From CAZNQW01 sp964575225 (GTDB lineage: Bacteria > Chloroflexota > Anaerolineae > JAAYZQ01): a DNA stretch of 32,669 bases. The DNA is taken from NCBI GenBank assembly GCA_964575225.1, contig CAZNQW010000013.1, positions 1 through 32,669 on the forward strand. The letters run 5' to 3'. A model generated the notes under the pieces. That model saw nothing but the letters and a program-made list of their open reading frames with translations, was not told the origin of the DNA and ran no database searches. A program made the translations under genes and the position numbers. Positions 1-7,596 of the stretch are shown here, piece after piece. Every line of letters starts with the position of its first letter. Positions within the stretch are counted from its first letter, which is position 1.

Positions 1-63
1 GTTCCTGAAATGCGCCCATCGCAAGGTTCAACCGCAGGGAATTTGTGGAAAAGGATTGGGATC

Positions 64-3000
64 ATGAGTCGAAGAATAGCGAGTTTGTTGATCGCTGTGA
101 GTCTGGTAGTGTTGGTGGTTCCCTGGTTCGGAGATACGACTCGGGCGCAGGCAGCCGAGGGGGTGGTCGAAATGCGTGGCTTTTCCGTGGCCGCGGGCGT
201 CAATGGAGAGCCCTGGGCGATCTGGTCGGCCGACGACGGAACCGATAGCGACCTGTATTACAGCCGGTGGAGCGGCGATCAATGGCTGCCCGCCCGTTCC
301 CTTTTCGCTGATGCAGCCACCTGGGATAGCTATCCCAGTTTGGCCGTGGCTGCCGATGGCACGCCCTGGGTGGCCTGGACGTCGGCCGACGAGACGCAGG
401 GGCGCCTTTACGTCAGCCGCTGGGTCGGGTCGCGTTGGTCGACTCCCGTCGAGGTCCCCACGGGCGCCGGCTCCCGACCTCAACAGGCGGCCCTGGCTGC
501 GGCGCCCGATGGAGGGTTCTGGCTGGCCTGGGTGGGCTTTGACGGCAACGATACGGAAATCTATGCCGGTCGCTGGGATGGCCTGGCCTGGTCGGCGCCG
601 GAAAGGGTCGGCGCCGACGATGTCGACCCCCTGGCCTACGATACCCACCCTCGGCTGGCGGTGGGTGAAGACGGTGTGGCCTGGCTGGTGTGGGTCAGTT
701 CAGCGGGCTTGTACGACGATGTGGTAATGGCCAGCCATTGGGATGGTCAAGGCTGGTCTCCCGAAATGGCGGTGAGCGCTCCCGACAATACCCCCGATGT
801 TTGGCCCTCCCTGGCCCTGGATGCCCAGGGCCAACCCTGGGTGGCCTGGCAGGATGCCATCGGACAGGGCGCCGATACCTATCGGCGGATTTATGTGTCG
901 CGCTGGCAAGGGGCCCGAGGCGCCTGGTCCCGCGAGGAATTGGCCTCTTCACCGTCCCTGACGGCCATTGATGAAGAGAACCCCCACCTTAGCTTTGACG
1001 CGAAGGGCGCTCCTCACCTGGTGTGGGCAGTGTCGGGCGCGGTCTCGGGCGTGGCCTATGCGGCTTGGGATGGAGCAGCCTGGACGCAACCGGCGTGGGC
1101 TGCTGAGAACGTGGCCGCCCAGACGCCTGTGTTGCTGCCCAATGGCGTCCCCTGGCTCTTTTGGGAGGAGGGCGCCTCGCTGAATCAGGTGCCCATGGCC
1201 GCGCGGCGCATGAATCAGGCGCTGTCCCCCCTGCCGCAGAACCTGGCCCTGGCCGATGTGACGCCGGCGGCCGTGGTGATCCCCTACCGGGCCGGCGCCT
1301 GGGGCGATAGCATCACTTTGGGCGCCTACGACGATCCGATGGATTCGGGCATCCCGGTGGGGCCCTATCCCGACCGCCTGGATGAAAAGATGGACACCCG
1401 CGTTGCCCCTTCGGAGGTGTTTAACAAGGGAATCTCGGGCGAGTTGACGGTGGAGCTAACGAAGCGAATTGGAAACGAAGTCGCAGCCCTGCAACCGCAG
1501 TTCGTGCTGGTCATGGAGGGGACGAATGACGTCAGTCACCTAAAAACCCCCAATCATGTAATTACTAATCTGAAGCTCATTATCGATATTGTAAAAAAAC
1601 ACGTGGGCCTGGACGGCGTCCATCTCTGGTTTGCCACCATTATCCCTAGGATAGATGACCTTAACGGCGATACGAGGGTGCTGAACGAGTATATCCGTGG
1701 TATGGCAATCGACAAGCGTGTGCCCCTGGCCGATCAGTGGGATGCCTACTATGCCGCGCCCAACTGGCGGCTGCTGATGCGCGATTCCAAGCACCCCAAC
1801 CAGGAGGGCATGCAGCTTTTGGCCGATACCTTTTTCACCCGCCTACTGGAACAGCACGGCGGCTTGTACGAGGAGACTGTACCGCCCGTCACCTGGGTCG
1901 AACCCCTGCCTGCCCAGAGCCTGTGCGGCGACGTGGAGGTCCACTGGAACGGGACCGATAACCTGAGTTATGTAACGAGCTACGACGTCCAATGGCAATT
2001 GAACGGTGGCCTCTGGACCGATTGGTTCGTGGCGACCCAAGCGCAGAGTGGGATCTATGAGAGCGACGCCTTTGGCTCGACCGTGGCCTTTCGGGTGCGG
2101 GGACGGGACGTCGTCGGCAATCAGAGCGATTGGAGCGCGGCAGTGTCGACCCAGATTTGGGACGATGGACCGCCCCAGGATGTGCAGGTGGTGGGCCTGC
2201 CTACGGCGCAAAAGCCGCCCTTCCTTGTGCGATGGTCGGCGACGGATCTTTGCAGTGCGGTGACGGCCTATGACGTGCAATGGCGCGTGGGCCTGGATGG
2301 GGTGTGGCAGAATTGGCTGGCGTCCACAGCCAGTACCAGCGCCACGTTCGATCCGGCGTCGCCCGAGTATGGCAAAGCCTACTACTTTCGAGTGCGGGCG
2401 CGCGACGAGGCCGGAAACTGGAGCGATTGGTCGCCGGTGGCCTATACCTACCTGGCCCGCTACATGGTGGATGGGGGCGTGTACAACGTCCGGCACCAGC
2501 CCGTCCTAAAGTCCATGGTGCAGATGCCCGGTTCGTTGGCCGTGATCCATCAATCCAGCCGCTACGCAGCCTATGTGGCCGATGGCGGCAACTATGACTT
2601 GTCGGTCAGCCATGCCAACTATGGCGCCTGGCCGGCCATGCGTGGCATCACGGTGACGGCCGACATCGAGGGCCTAGATCTGATCCTTCCCCCTGCCGAC
2701 AATGTGGTCAAAGATGGTGGGTTCGAGACGGGCATCTGGGGGCAGTGGCAGGTCACGGGCACGGTGACGCCGACGTTTAGCACCGACGCCCGCTCGGGCG
2801 ACTGGGCGGCCTTGCTCGGCGGCGCGGTCCCGCTCGGCGTCACCGCGGGGGCTCAATCAAAGCTGAGCCAGACCCTCTCGATCCCGGCTGGCTTGACCGA
2901 TCCGACGTTGTCGTTCATGGTGCGGTTGGACGATGAAGCCGATGGCAGCGGCACGCTTCGGGCCGAGCTGGAGGGGACGACGACAGTCGTCACTGTCACC

Positions 3001-3189
3001 GTGCCAGCAGGTGGTTGGGTGCACGTCTGGCTGCCCATCGAGGAGGATCTTGGGGGCCAGAGTGTGACCGTGACCTTTTCGGCGATGGATACGCCGCCGC
3101 TGCGCCTGGATGAGGTGAGTGTGGGATCGGCCCTGAAGGGCGGTTTTTGGGTGTATTTGCCGGCGGTTATGCGGATGGTCGTGCCATGA
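64..3189 (+). CDS. Secreted multidomain SGNH/GDSL hydrolase with beta-propeller-like repeats and FN3-like domains
   Basis: About 1041 aa. The start at ATG 64 is chosen because an AAAGGA-type ribosome site lies about 8 bases upstream and a signal peptide follows at once (Arg-Arg, hydrophobic core, cleavage near AQA). Residues ~33-385 hold six to seven repeats of ~55 residues ending in W-x-A-W and s-R-W-x-G-x-x-W, as in sialidase-like propellers. A SGNH esterase domain follows: GDS at 414-416 (Ser416 nucleophile), GTND at 486-489, and D574/H577 in a DSKHPN block. Two FN3-like repeats (~605-800), a short beta domain (~801-880) and a CBM-like jelly-roll (~882-1025) come next. The protein ends in VYLPAVMR plus four residues. 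The role is probably extracellular ester hydrolysis or deacylation of a surface glycan; the substrate is unknown. It overlaps the next gene by 4 bases. The SGNH call is strong; the propeller and CBM calls rest on repeat pattern only. Confidence 0.85.
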   Translation: MSRRIASLLIAVSLVVLVVPWFGDTTRAQAAEGVVEMRGFSVAAGVNGEPWAIWSADDGTDSDLYYSRWSGDQWLPARSLFADAATWDSYPSLAVAADGTPWVAWTSADETQGRLYVSRWVGSRWSTPVEVPTGAGSRPQQAALAAAPDGGFWLAWVGFDGNDTEIYAGRWDGLAWSAPERVGADDVDPLAYDTHPRLAVGEDGVAWLVWVSSAGLYDDVVMASHWDGQGWSPEMAVSAPDNTPDVWPSLALDAQGQPWVAWQDAIGQGADTYRRIYVSRWQGARGAWSREELASSPSLTAIDEENPHLSFDAKGAPHLVWAVSGAVSGVAYAAWDGAAWTQPAWAAENVAAQTPVLLPNGVPWLFWEEGASLNQVPMAARRMNQALSPLPQNLALADVTPAAVVIPYRAGAWGDSITLGAYDDPMDSGIPVGPYPDRLDEKMDTRVAPSEVFNKGISGELTVELTKRIGNEVAALQPQFVLVMEGTNDVSHLKTPNHVITNLKLIIDIVKKHVGLDGVHLWFATIIPRIDDLNGDTRVLNEYIRGMAIDKRVPLADQWDAYYAAPNWRLLMRDSKHPNQEGMQLLADTFFTRLLEQHGGLYEETVPPVTWVEPLPAQSLCGDVEVHWNGTDNLSYVTSYDVQWQLNGGLWTDWFVATQAQSGIYESDAFGSTVAFRVRGRDVVGNQSDWSAAVSTQIWDDGPPQDVQVVGLPTAQKPPFLVRWSATDLCSAVTAYDVQWRVGLDGVWQNWLASTASTSATFDPASPEYGKAYYFRVRARDEAGNWSDWSPVAYTYLARYMVDGGVYNVRHQPVLKSMVQMPGSLAVIHQSSRYAAYVADGGNYDLSVSHANYGAWPAMRGITVTADIEGLDLILPPADNVVKDGGFETGIWGQWQVTGTVTPTFSTDARSGDWAALLGGAVPLGVTAGAQSKLSQTLSIPAGLTDPTLSFMVRLDDEADGSGTLRAELEGTTTVVTVTVPAGGWVHVWLPIEEDLGGQSVTVTFSAMDTPPLRLDEVSVGSALKGGFWVYLPAVMRMVVP

Positions 3190-4046
3190 GCTTGGGCGCT
3201 TGGTTTGCCCGCCTGCCGCGAGGCTTGGCTCGCGGGCTCTATCCGGTCCTGCGCTATACCAACCTGATGCGAGCCATCGAGATGCGCCATCTGGCGCCCT
3301 GGGTTCGAGACGTGCGAGGCTGGCATGTGCTCGATGTGGGTTGTGGCTACGGGTTTTACTCGTTGGATTTTGCCCGGCGGGGCGCCAAGTTGGTCGGCTG
3401 CGATCTGTCGCTGTCGGCCCTTGGGGCCTCGCTGCTGACGAGCCAAGGGTTGGGTCTCGACGGTCACGCGGCCTACCTGCGGGCCAACGGCTCGACCCTG
3501 CCCTTTGACGACGAGGCCTTTGATCTGATCTTTTGCAATTGCGTGCTCGAACATGTGCAGGAGGACCGGGAGGCGCTTGGGGAGATGCGCCGCACTCTGC
3601 GGCCCGGTGGCTTGCTCTATCTCACTGTCGATAGCGCCGACAAGCGGTTGGTGTTGGGCTTTCTAGAGCGGCTGCCTCCGAAGGCAAAGCGGCTCCTGCT
3701 CCGCCGCGAGGTGACTCAGGCGCCCACTGTGGCGCAAGGCTTGGATGACTATCTGGCGGGTATCTATGCCGTGCGGCGCCGCTACCACCGCGAGCCGTTG
3801 CAGGATACCCTGCAAGAGCTGGGCTTTGACGTGCTGGACAGCCGGGCCTATATCTCCCTCTTGGGTGCGGCGCACTATGAGGCCTTTCGCCTGGCGCGCC
3901 GCGTCGATCCCCGGCATGGTCTGGGCCGGCTGGCTCACATGGTCACGTCCCTTCTTCTCTATCCTTGGGTTGTGCTGACCGACGCCTTGCAGCGCCAGGA
4001 GGGATATGGGCTGATGTTCATGCTGCGGAAAGGATCCGATCGGTGA
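3186..4046 (+). CDS. Class I SAM-dependent methyltransferase (Methyltransf_11 type)
   Basis: 286 aa. ATG 3186 overlaps the TGA of the upstream gene (ATGA), so translation is probably coupled; an in-frame start further upstream would lie inside the neighbour. Motif I of the Rossmann-like fold is VLDVGCGYGFY (residues 48-58), followed by an acidic strand end (VGCDLS) and the post-motif FDLIFCNCVLEHV. This is the usual layout of small-molecule and lipid or sugar methyltransferases. The C-terminal third (~180-286) has a basic, partly hydrophobic region that may touch the membrane. It sits between a secreted hydrolase and an acyltransferase, which suggests modification of a surface glycan or lipid. 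The substrate cannot be told from sequence. It shares a GTGA overlap with the next gene. Confidence 0.85.
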   Translation: MSLGAWFARLPRGLARGLYPVLRYTNLMRAIEMRHLAPWVRDVRGWHVLDVGCGYGFYSLDFARRGAKLVGCDLSLSALGASLLTSQGLGLDGHAAYLRANGSTLPFDDEAFDLIFCNCVLEHVQEDREALGEMRRTLRPGGLLYLTVDSADKRLVLGFLERLPPKAKRLLLRREVTQAPTVAQGLDDYLAGIYAVRRRYHREPLQDTLQELGFDVLDSRAYISLLGAAHYEAFRLARRVDPRHGLGRLAHMVTSLLLYPWVVLTDALQRQEGYGLMFMLRKGSDR

Positions 4047-4831
4047 CCGCAAAGGAATCTGGACTTCAGGACACCGATCCAGGGCGCGCCTACGAGACGG
4101 CAACCCTGGGCGGTGGCCTGCGACGCAATATGCAGCGCTATCGGGTTCGGATCAGCGGCGCTCCTTCGTGGGGTCGGTTCCTGTGGCAGGGCGCGGTGCT
4201 AACCCTCCTGGGCGGGGTTCCCACGGTCCTGGGCTCTGTTCTCCGGGCCCGGGCCTACCGCACAGTGGTGGGTCGTGTGGGCTCGGGCTGCTTTATCGAA
4301 AAGGACGTCCACTGGCAGGTGCCGCGCCGTGTCTTTTTGGGGAACCGGGTGATGGTGGGGGCGGGCTGCTTTGTGGATGCCAACTCGCTCGAAGGCCGCA
4401 TCGAGCTGGCCGATGACGTCTGGCTGTCGCGGGGCTGCTACCTGGTAACTGGGCCGGGTATGGAGATCGCCCTTGGTCCCCAGACCTATGTGGGCCACCG
4501 CTGCTTGTTCTATGGCCATGGGGGCATCCGCGTCGGGCGAGATGTCCTGATGGCCAATGACGTGCAACTCATCTGTGGCAATCACACCTTTACACGGCGC
4601 GATCTGCCCATTCGCGCCCAGCCCACCCAAGAGCGACCCATTGTCATCGAGGACGATGTCTGGCTGGGGGCATCGTCGATCGTGTTGGGGGGCGTCACCA
4701 TTGGTCGTGGCTCGGTGGTGGGTGCCGGGGCGGTGGTTACTCGCAGCCTGCCGCCCTATAGTGTGGCCCGGGGGGTTCCCGCCCAGGTGGTGGGCTCCCG
4801 GGGCGAACCGGCGTTTGAGGAGATAGCATGA
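4043..4831 (+). CDS. Left-handed beta-helix (hexapeptide repeat) O-acyltransferase
   Basis: 262 aa from GTG 4043. That codon overlaps the previous stop (GTGA) and has GGAAAGG 6-10 bases upstream. The N-terminus (~1-75) is basic with one amphipathic or hydrophobic stretch. From ~80 onward the chain is made of [LIV]-G-x4 hexapeptide turns (IEKDVHW, VFLGNRVMVGAG, IELADDVWLSRG, TYVGHRCLF, VRVGRDVLM-like, IVIEDDVWLGASS, VTIGRGSVVGAGAVVT). A loop with GNHTF supplies the likely catalytic His, as in maltose and colanic-acid acetyltransferases. It ends with the usual SVARGVPAQVVGSR capping segment. It probably transfers acetyl or a similar group to a sugar hydroxyl on a nascent glycan at the inner membrane face. 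Sugar and acyl specificity are unknown. It is coupled to the downstream flippase-like gene by an ATGA overlap. Confidence 0.87.
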   Translation: MTAKESGLQDTDPGRAYETATLGGGLRRNMQRYRVRISGAPSWGRFLWQGAVLTLLGGVPTVLGSVLRARAYRTVVGRVGSGCFIEKDVHWQVPRRVFLGNRVMVGAGCFVDANSLEGRIELADDVWLSRGCYLVTGPGMEIALGPQTYVGHRCLFYGHGGIRVGRDVLMANDVQLICGNHTFTRRDLPIRAQPTQERPIVIEDDVWLGASSIVLGGVTIGRGSVVGAGAVVTRSLPPYSVARGVPAQVVGSRGEPAFEEIA

Positions 4832-5784
4832 TCGGGCGCATCCAAAAGACCATGACTCACCCCGCGATCAAGGCCGCATACCTGTTGGTGTTGGTGGCAG
4901 CTGCGGCTTTTTACCTGATGCGCTGGGGCGACCGCCTGCCCGAGCTTTTGGAGCAGGTGCGCCCTTGGTGGGTGGGACTCGCTTTTGGGCTGTCCTGCCT
5001 TTCAGGCCTGCTGTACAGCTATATTCAATATTTCATCTATCGCCAACTTGGGGCGCGGCCCTCCTATGGAACGGTCTTTCGCATCGTAACTGTGTCTCAG
5101 TTGGGCAAATACCTGCCGGGCAAGGTTTTATTCTTTGGTAATTTCTATCTGTTCTCCCGAGAGGCCGGGATTCCGAATGTTCAGATCGGCGCCAGTTTCC
5201 TCATTTCCATGGCCCTTTGGATCCTGACGGCGAGCCTGTGCGGCTTGCCCGTGCTCAGCCTCCTCGATCCGACCTTTCGCTACCTGATCCTGATCCTGCC
5301 CTTGTTGCTGGCCCTGTGTATTCACCCGCGGGTCTTGGGTTGGCTTTTCCGCGGGATCGAAAAGACACTGGGGCGCTTTCGGGCCGGAGGACAGGCGTCT
5401 GCCGGCATGGACATGGAACTGACTGCCTTGGGGGTTGGTTTCTATCTGAAGGTGGCCTTCCTGTACCTGGCGACTTGGGGACTGGCGGGGCTGGGCGCCC
5501 TGGCTTGCCTGGCGGCCTTGACGGCGGTCGATCTTGGCGTGTTTCCCCTCTCGCTGGCCTCCATCTCGCTGGGCACTGTGGCGGGTTTTGTGGCTCTTTT
5601 TGCCCCCGTGGGGTTGGGCGTGCGGGAAGGGATCGGGGCGCTCATTCTGGCGCCGGTGGTGGGCGCCGATACTGCGTTGTTGAGCATGCTCCTGTTGCGA
5701 GGGGTGACGGTGGCGGTCGATCTGATCCTGGCCCTGCTTGCCATCGTGCCGGTGCGCCGTTCTTTGCGGTCTTTGGGCGATTGA
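4828..5784 (+). CDS. UPF0104 / LPG-synthase transmembrane-domain family protein (flippase-like)
   Basis: 318 aa, starting at ATG 4828 within an ATGA overlap. About eight hydrophobic segments are visible. Family hallmarks are the LGKYLPGKV motif after the second or third helix and PVGLGVREG near residue 265, both conserved in the membrane half of MprF and in AglD/UPF0104 proteins. There is no soluble GNAT-like synthase domain, so this is the stand-alone membrane form. MprF's membrane part flips aminoacylated lipids, and stand-alone members are often next to glycosyltransferases, so lipid or lipid-linked-sugar translocation is a reasonable inference but not shown. It is the last gene of the 64-5784 unit; a promoter for the next unit starts 50 bases after its stop. 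Confidence 0.85.
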   Translation: MIGRIQKTMTHPAIKAAYLLVLVAAAAFYLMRWGDRLPELLEQVRPWWVGLAFGLSCLSGLLYSYIQYFIYRQLGARPSYGTVFRIVTVSQLGKYLPGKVLFFGNFYLFSREAGIPNVQIGASFLISMALWILTASLCGLPVLSLLDPTFRYLILILPLLLALCIHPRVLGWLFRGIEKTLGRFRAGGQASAGMDMELTALGVGFYLKVAFLYLATWGLAGLGALACLAALTAVDLGVFPLSLASISLGTVAGFVALFAPVGLGVREGIGALILAPVVGADTALLSMLLLRGVTVAVDLILALLAIVPVRRSLRSLGD

Positions 5785-5834
5785 GCGGAGGTTTGGCGAC
5801 GGGTGATCGTGGGTTGTTCGGAGTTGAATGCCCT

Positions 5835-5863
5835 TTGACCATGGCCCTGTTCTATGTTATAAT
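5835..5863 (+). promoter_or_regulatory. Extended -10 sigma70-type promoter for the DUF11 gene pair
   Basis: TTGACC at 5835-5840, a 17-base spacer, and a perfect TATAAT at 5858-5863 preceded by TG at 5855-5856 (extended -10). Transcription should start near 5870, giving a leader of about 75 bases before ATG 5945. The elements are near consensus, implying strong expression. Confidence 0.8.
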
Positions 5864-5944
5864 AGATTGGCTTGTGGGAGAAGGGTGCATGGCCTGCAGG
5901 GCAGTTTCTGCGGGACGTGCACATTTGTATGAGGAGTGGGTTCC

Positions 5945-7519
5945 ATGACCAAGAAAACGCTTCTTGGCTTTTTGCTGGTCGCCTTGGTTCTGTTGATCGG
6001 CGCGACAGTGGGAAGCCAAGCCCAAGACGAATCTTCCAACACCCCTACCCCCCCGATAGAGACCGAGACCGGGGCCGGGGCCGTGCGAGAGGTCGAGATC
6101 TCTCCGGATGCCATCGGCATCACCAAGACCGCCGATCCTGCGGTGGTGGAACCAGGGACCGATCCCTGGATCACCTACGTGGCGACCTTTACCAGTAGCC
6201 TGGCTTCACCCATCACCCTCGATACCATCACCGATCAACTGCCGGCGGGGTTCGAGTTCTGGGGGATGAAGGTGGATAGCGATGTGGTCCAAAACCCTGC
6301 CGAGGTTCAAGGCCTTTTGACCTGGAGCGGGCCTTTTGAGGTGCCGGCGGGCGGCTCGCTGCGGCTGAGCTACCTTGTCTGGGCCGATGTCGGGCCGGGG
6401 ACCTATACCAACCAGGTTCAGGGCGTTAGCGGGGCGGTCACCATCGGGCCGGCGTCGGCCGACGTCCTGTTCCCGGGGGTTTCCCTTTCTCTGAGCAAAA
6501 CGGCCTCGCCCTCCAGCCTCGTGACCGGCGGTACGGTGACCTATGACGTGACCATCTCCAACGAGAGCGCCGGGGAGGAAGGGGTAGCCGTGATCACGGA
6601 CACCCTGCCGGCCGGTTATCGCTTTGTGGCGATGGACCCAGCCAGCGGCATTTCCCAGTCGCCTAGCGGTGTGGAGGGAACCATCGCCTGGACGGGCCCC
6701 TTTACCGTGGCGGGTAGCGGGGAGCTGCACCTGATCTATCAGGTCCGCACCGTGGGCGTGGGCCAGGCCACCAACCAGGTCACCGGGCTGGATGCCATGG
6801 GATTGACCCTCGATCCGGCGCAAGCCACCGTCACCACCCGGGTTGCGCGGGCTTATCTGCCGAATATTGTGCGGAATTATCCCGAGATTCTCCCTCCCTC
6901 CAGCTTTTTGGAGGAGGACTTTACCGAGGGAGTGCCCGACGAGTGGACGCCCTTCCTGAATTGGCCTGAACTCTCGGCTTCCGATTGGTTCTGGAAAGGG
7001 GATGGCACGTCTTGGGGGCGCTTGGACTATAACGCCGGCGAGGCGTTGGATGTGTGGGCCTTGAACATGTACCTGGGTCAGGGCGCCCAGGAATGGACCG
7101 ATTACAAGATCGAAGCCACCATTCGCTCGGGGAAGGAATACCGGCACCCCCTTGCCGGCATTTGGTTCCGGGGCACCTACGAGGAGCGGACGGACGATCA
7201 GGGCGGGATCGTCGGTGGCTACATGTTCGTCTTCCGGCCCGATAGCGACTATGTCTATCTGGGGTACCTCGATCCGGCCACACGCAAGCTGGAATCGCCC
7301 CAGTGGGTGGACAGTACCTGGTTCGAGAACGATACCAACCTCTGGTACGAGGTGACCATCCAGGTCAAGGGCAACTGGATCCGGATTTGGGTGGGCGATA
7401 AAGTGGTCCTGGATTGGGTAGATCCCCAGTCTCGATGGACAAAAGGGACCGTCGGCTTTACCGTGTACCGCGGCTCCGGTGGATTTGACTCTATCAAGGT
7501 TTCGCCGCTGGATGAGTAA
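5945..7519 (+). CDS. Secreted surface protein: two DUF11 repeats, YLP motif, LamG-like C-terminal domain
   Basis: 524 aa. ATG 5945 is preferred to the GTG at 5936 because GAGGAG sits 8 bases before the ATG and overlaps the GTG. The signal peptide has Lys-Lys, a long hydrophobic core and cleavage near residue 26 (SQA|QD). Two DUF11 repeats, each opening with (I/L)(T/S)KTA and carrying D-x-LP-x-G and W-x-G-P-F, span ~59-178 and ~183-298. An A-YLPNIVRNY segment (303-312) joins them to a ~200-residue domain (~321-520). That domain has a beta-sandwich pattern resembling LamG or 3-keto-disaccharide hydrolase folds (EDF, W, GIWFRG, YMFVFRP, WYEVTIQVKGNWIRIWV, GTVGF). It is probably an abundant extracellular or cell-wall protein; DUF11 domains are structural or adhesive modules. 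It is the tandem paralog of the next gene. Confidence 0.85.
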   Translation: MTKKTLLGFLLVALVLLIGATVGSQAQDESSNTPTPPIETETGAGAVREVEISPDAIGITKTADPAVVEPGTDPWITYVATFTSSLASPITLDTITDQLPAGFEFWGMKVDSDVVQNPAEVQGLLTWSGPFEVPAGGSLRLSYLVWADVGPGTYTNQVQGVSGAVTIGPASADVLFPGVSLSLSKTASPSSLVTGGTVTYDVTISNESAGEEGVAVITDTLPAGYRFVAMDPASGISQSPSGVEGTIAWTGPFTVAGSGELHLIYQVRTVGVGQATNQVTGLDAMGLTLDPAQATVTTRVARAYLPNIVRNYPEILPPSSFLEEDFTEGVPDEWTPFLNWPELSASDWFWKGDGTSWGRLDYNAGEALDVWALNMYLGQGAQEWTDYKIEATIRSGKEYRHPLAGIWFRGTYEERTDDQGGIVGGYMFVFRPDSDYVYLGYLDPATRKLESPQWVDSTWFENDTNLWYEVTIQVKGNWIRIWVGDKVVLDWVDPQSRWTKGTVGFTVYRGSGGFDSIKVSPLDE

Positions 7520-7532
7520 CCCTTGCCTCTTG

Positions 7533-7548
7533 CTGGCGCTCGCGCCAG
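7533..7548. other. Short hairpin between the two DUF11 genes
   Basis: CTGGCGC-TC-GCGCCAG is a perfect 7-base inverted repeat 13 bases after the upstream stop. No T-tract follows, so it is not a classic terminator. It may protect or process the upstream message, or it may be a repeat fragment. Confidence 0.45.
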
Positions 7549-7596
7549 TGGATGTGCGGGCAGGCGCGAAGAATAAATTTGGGAGGAAATGTACGA

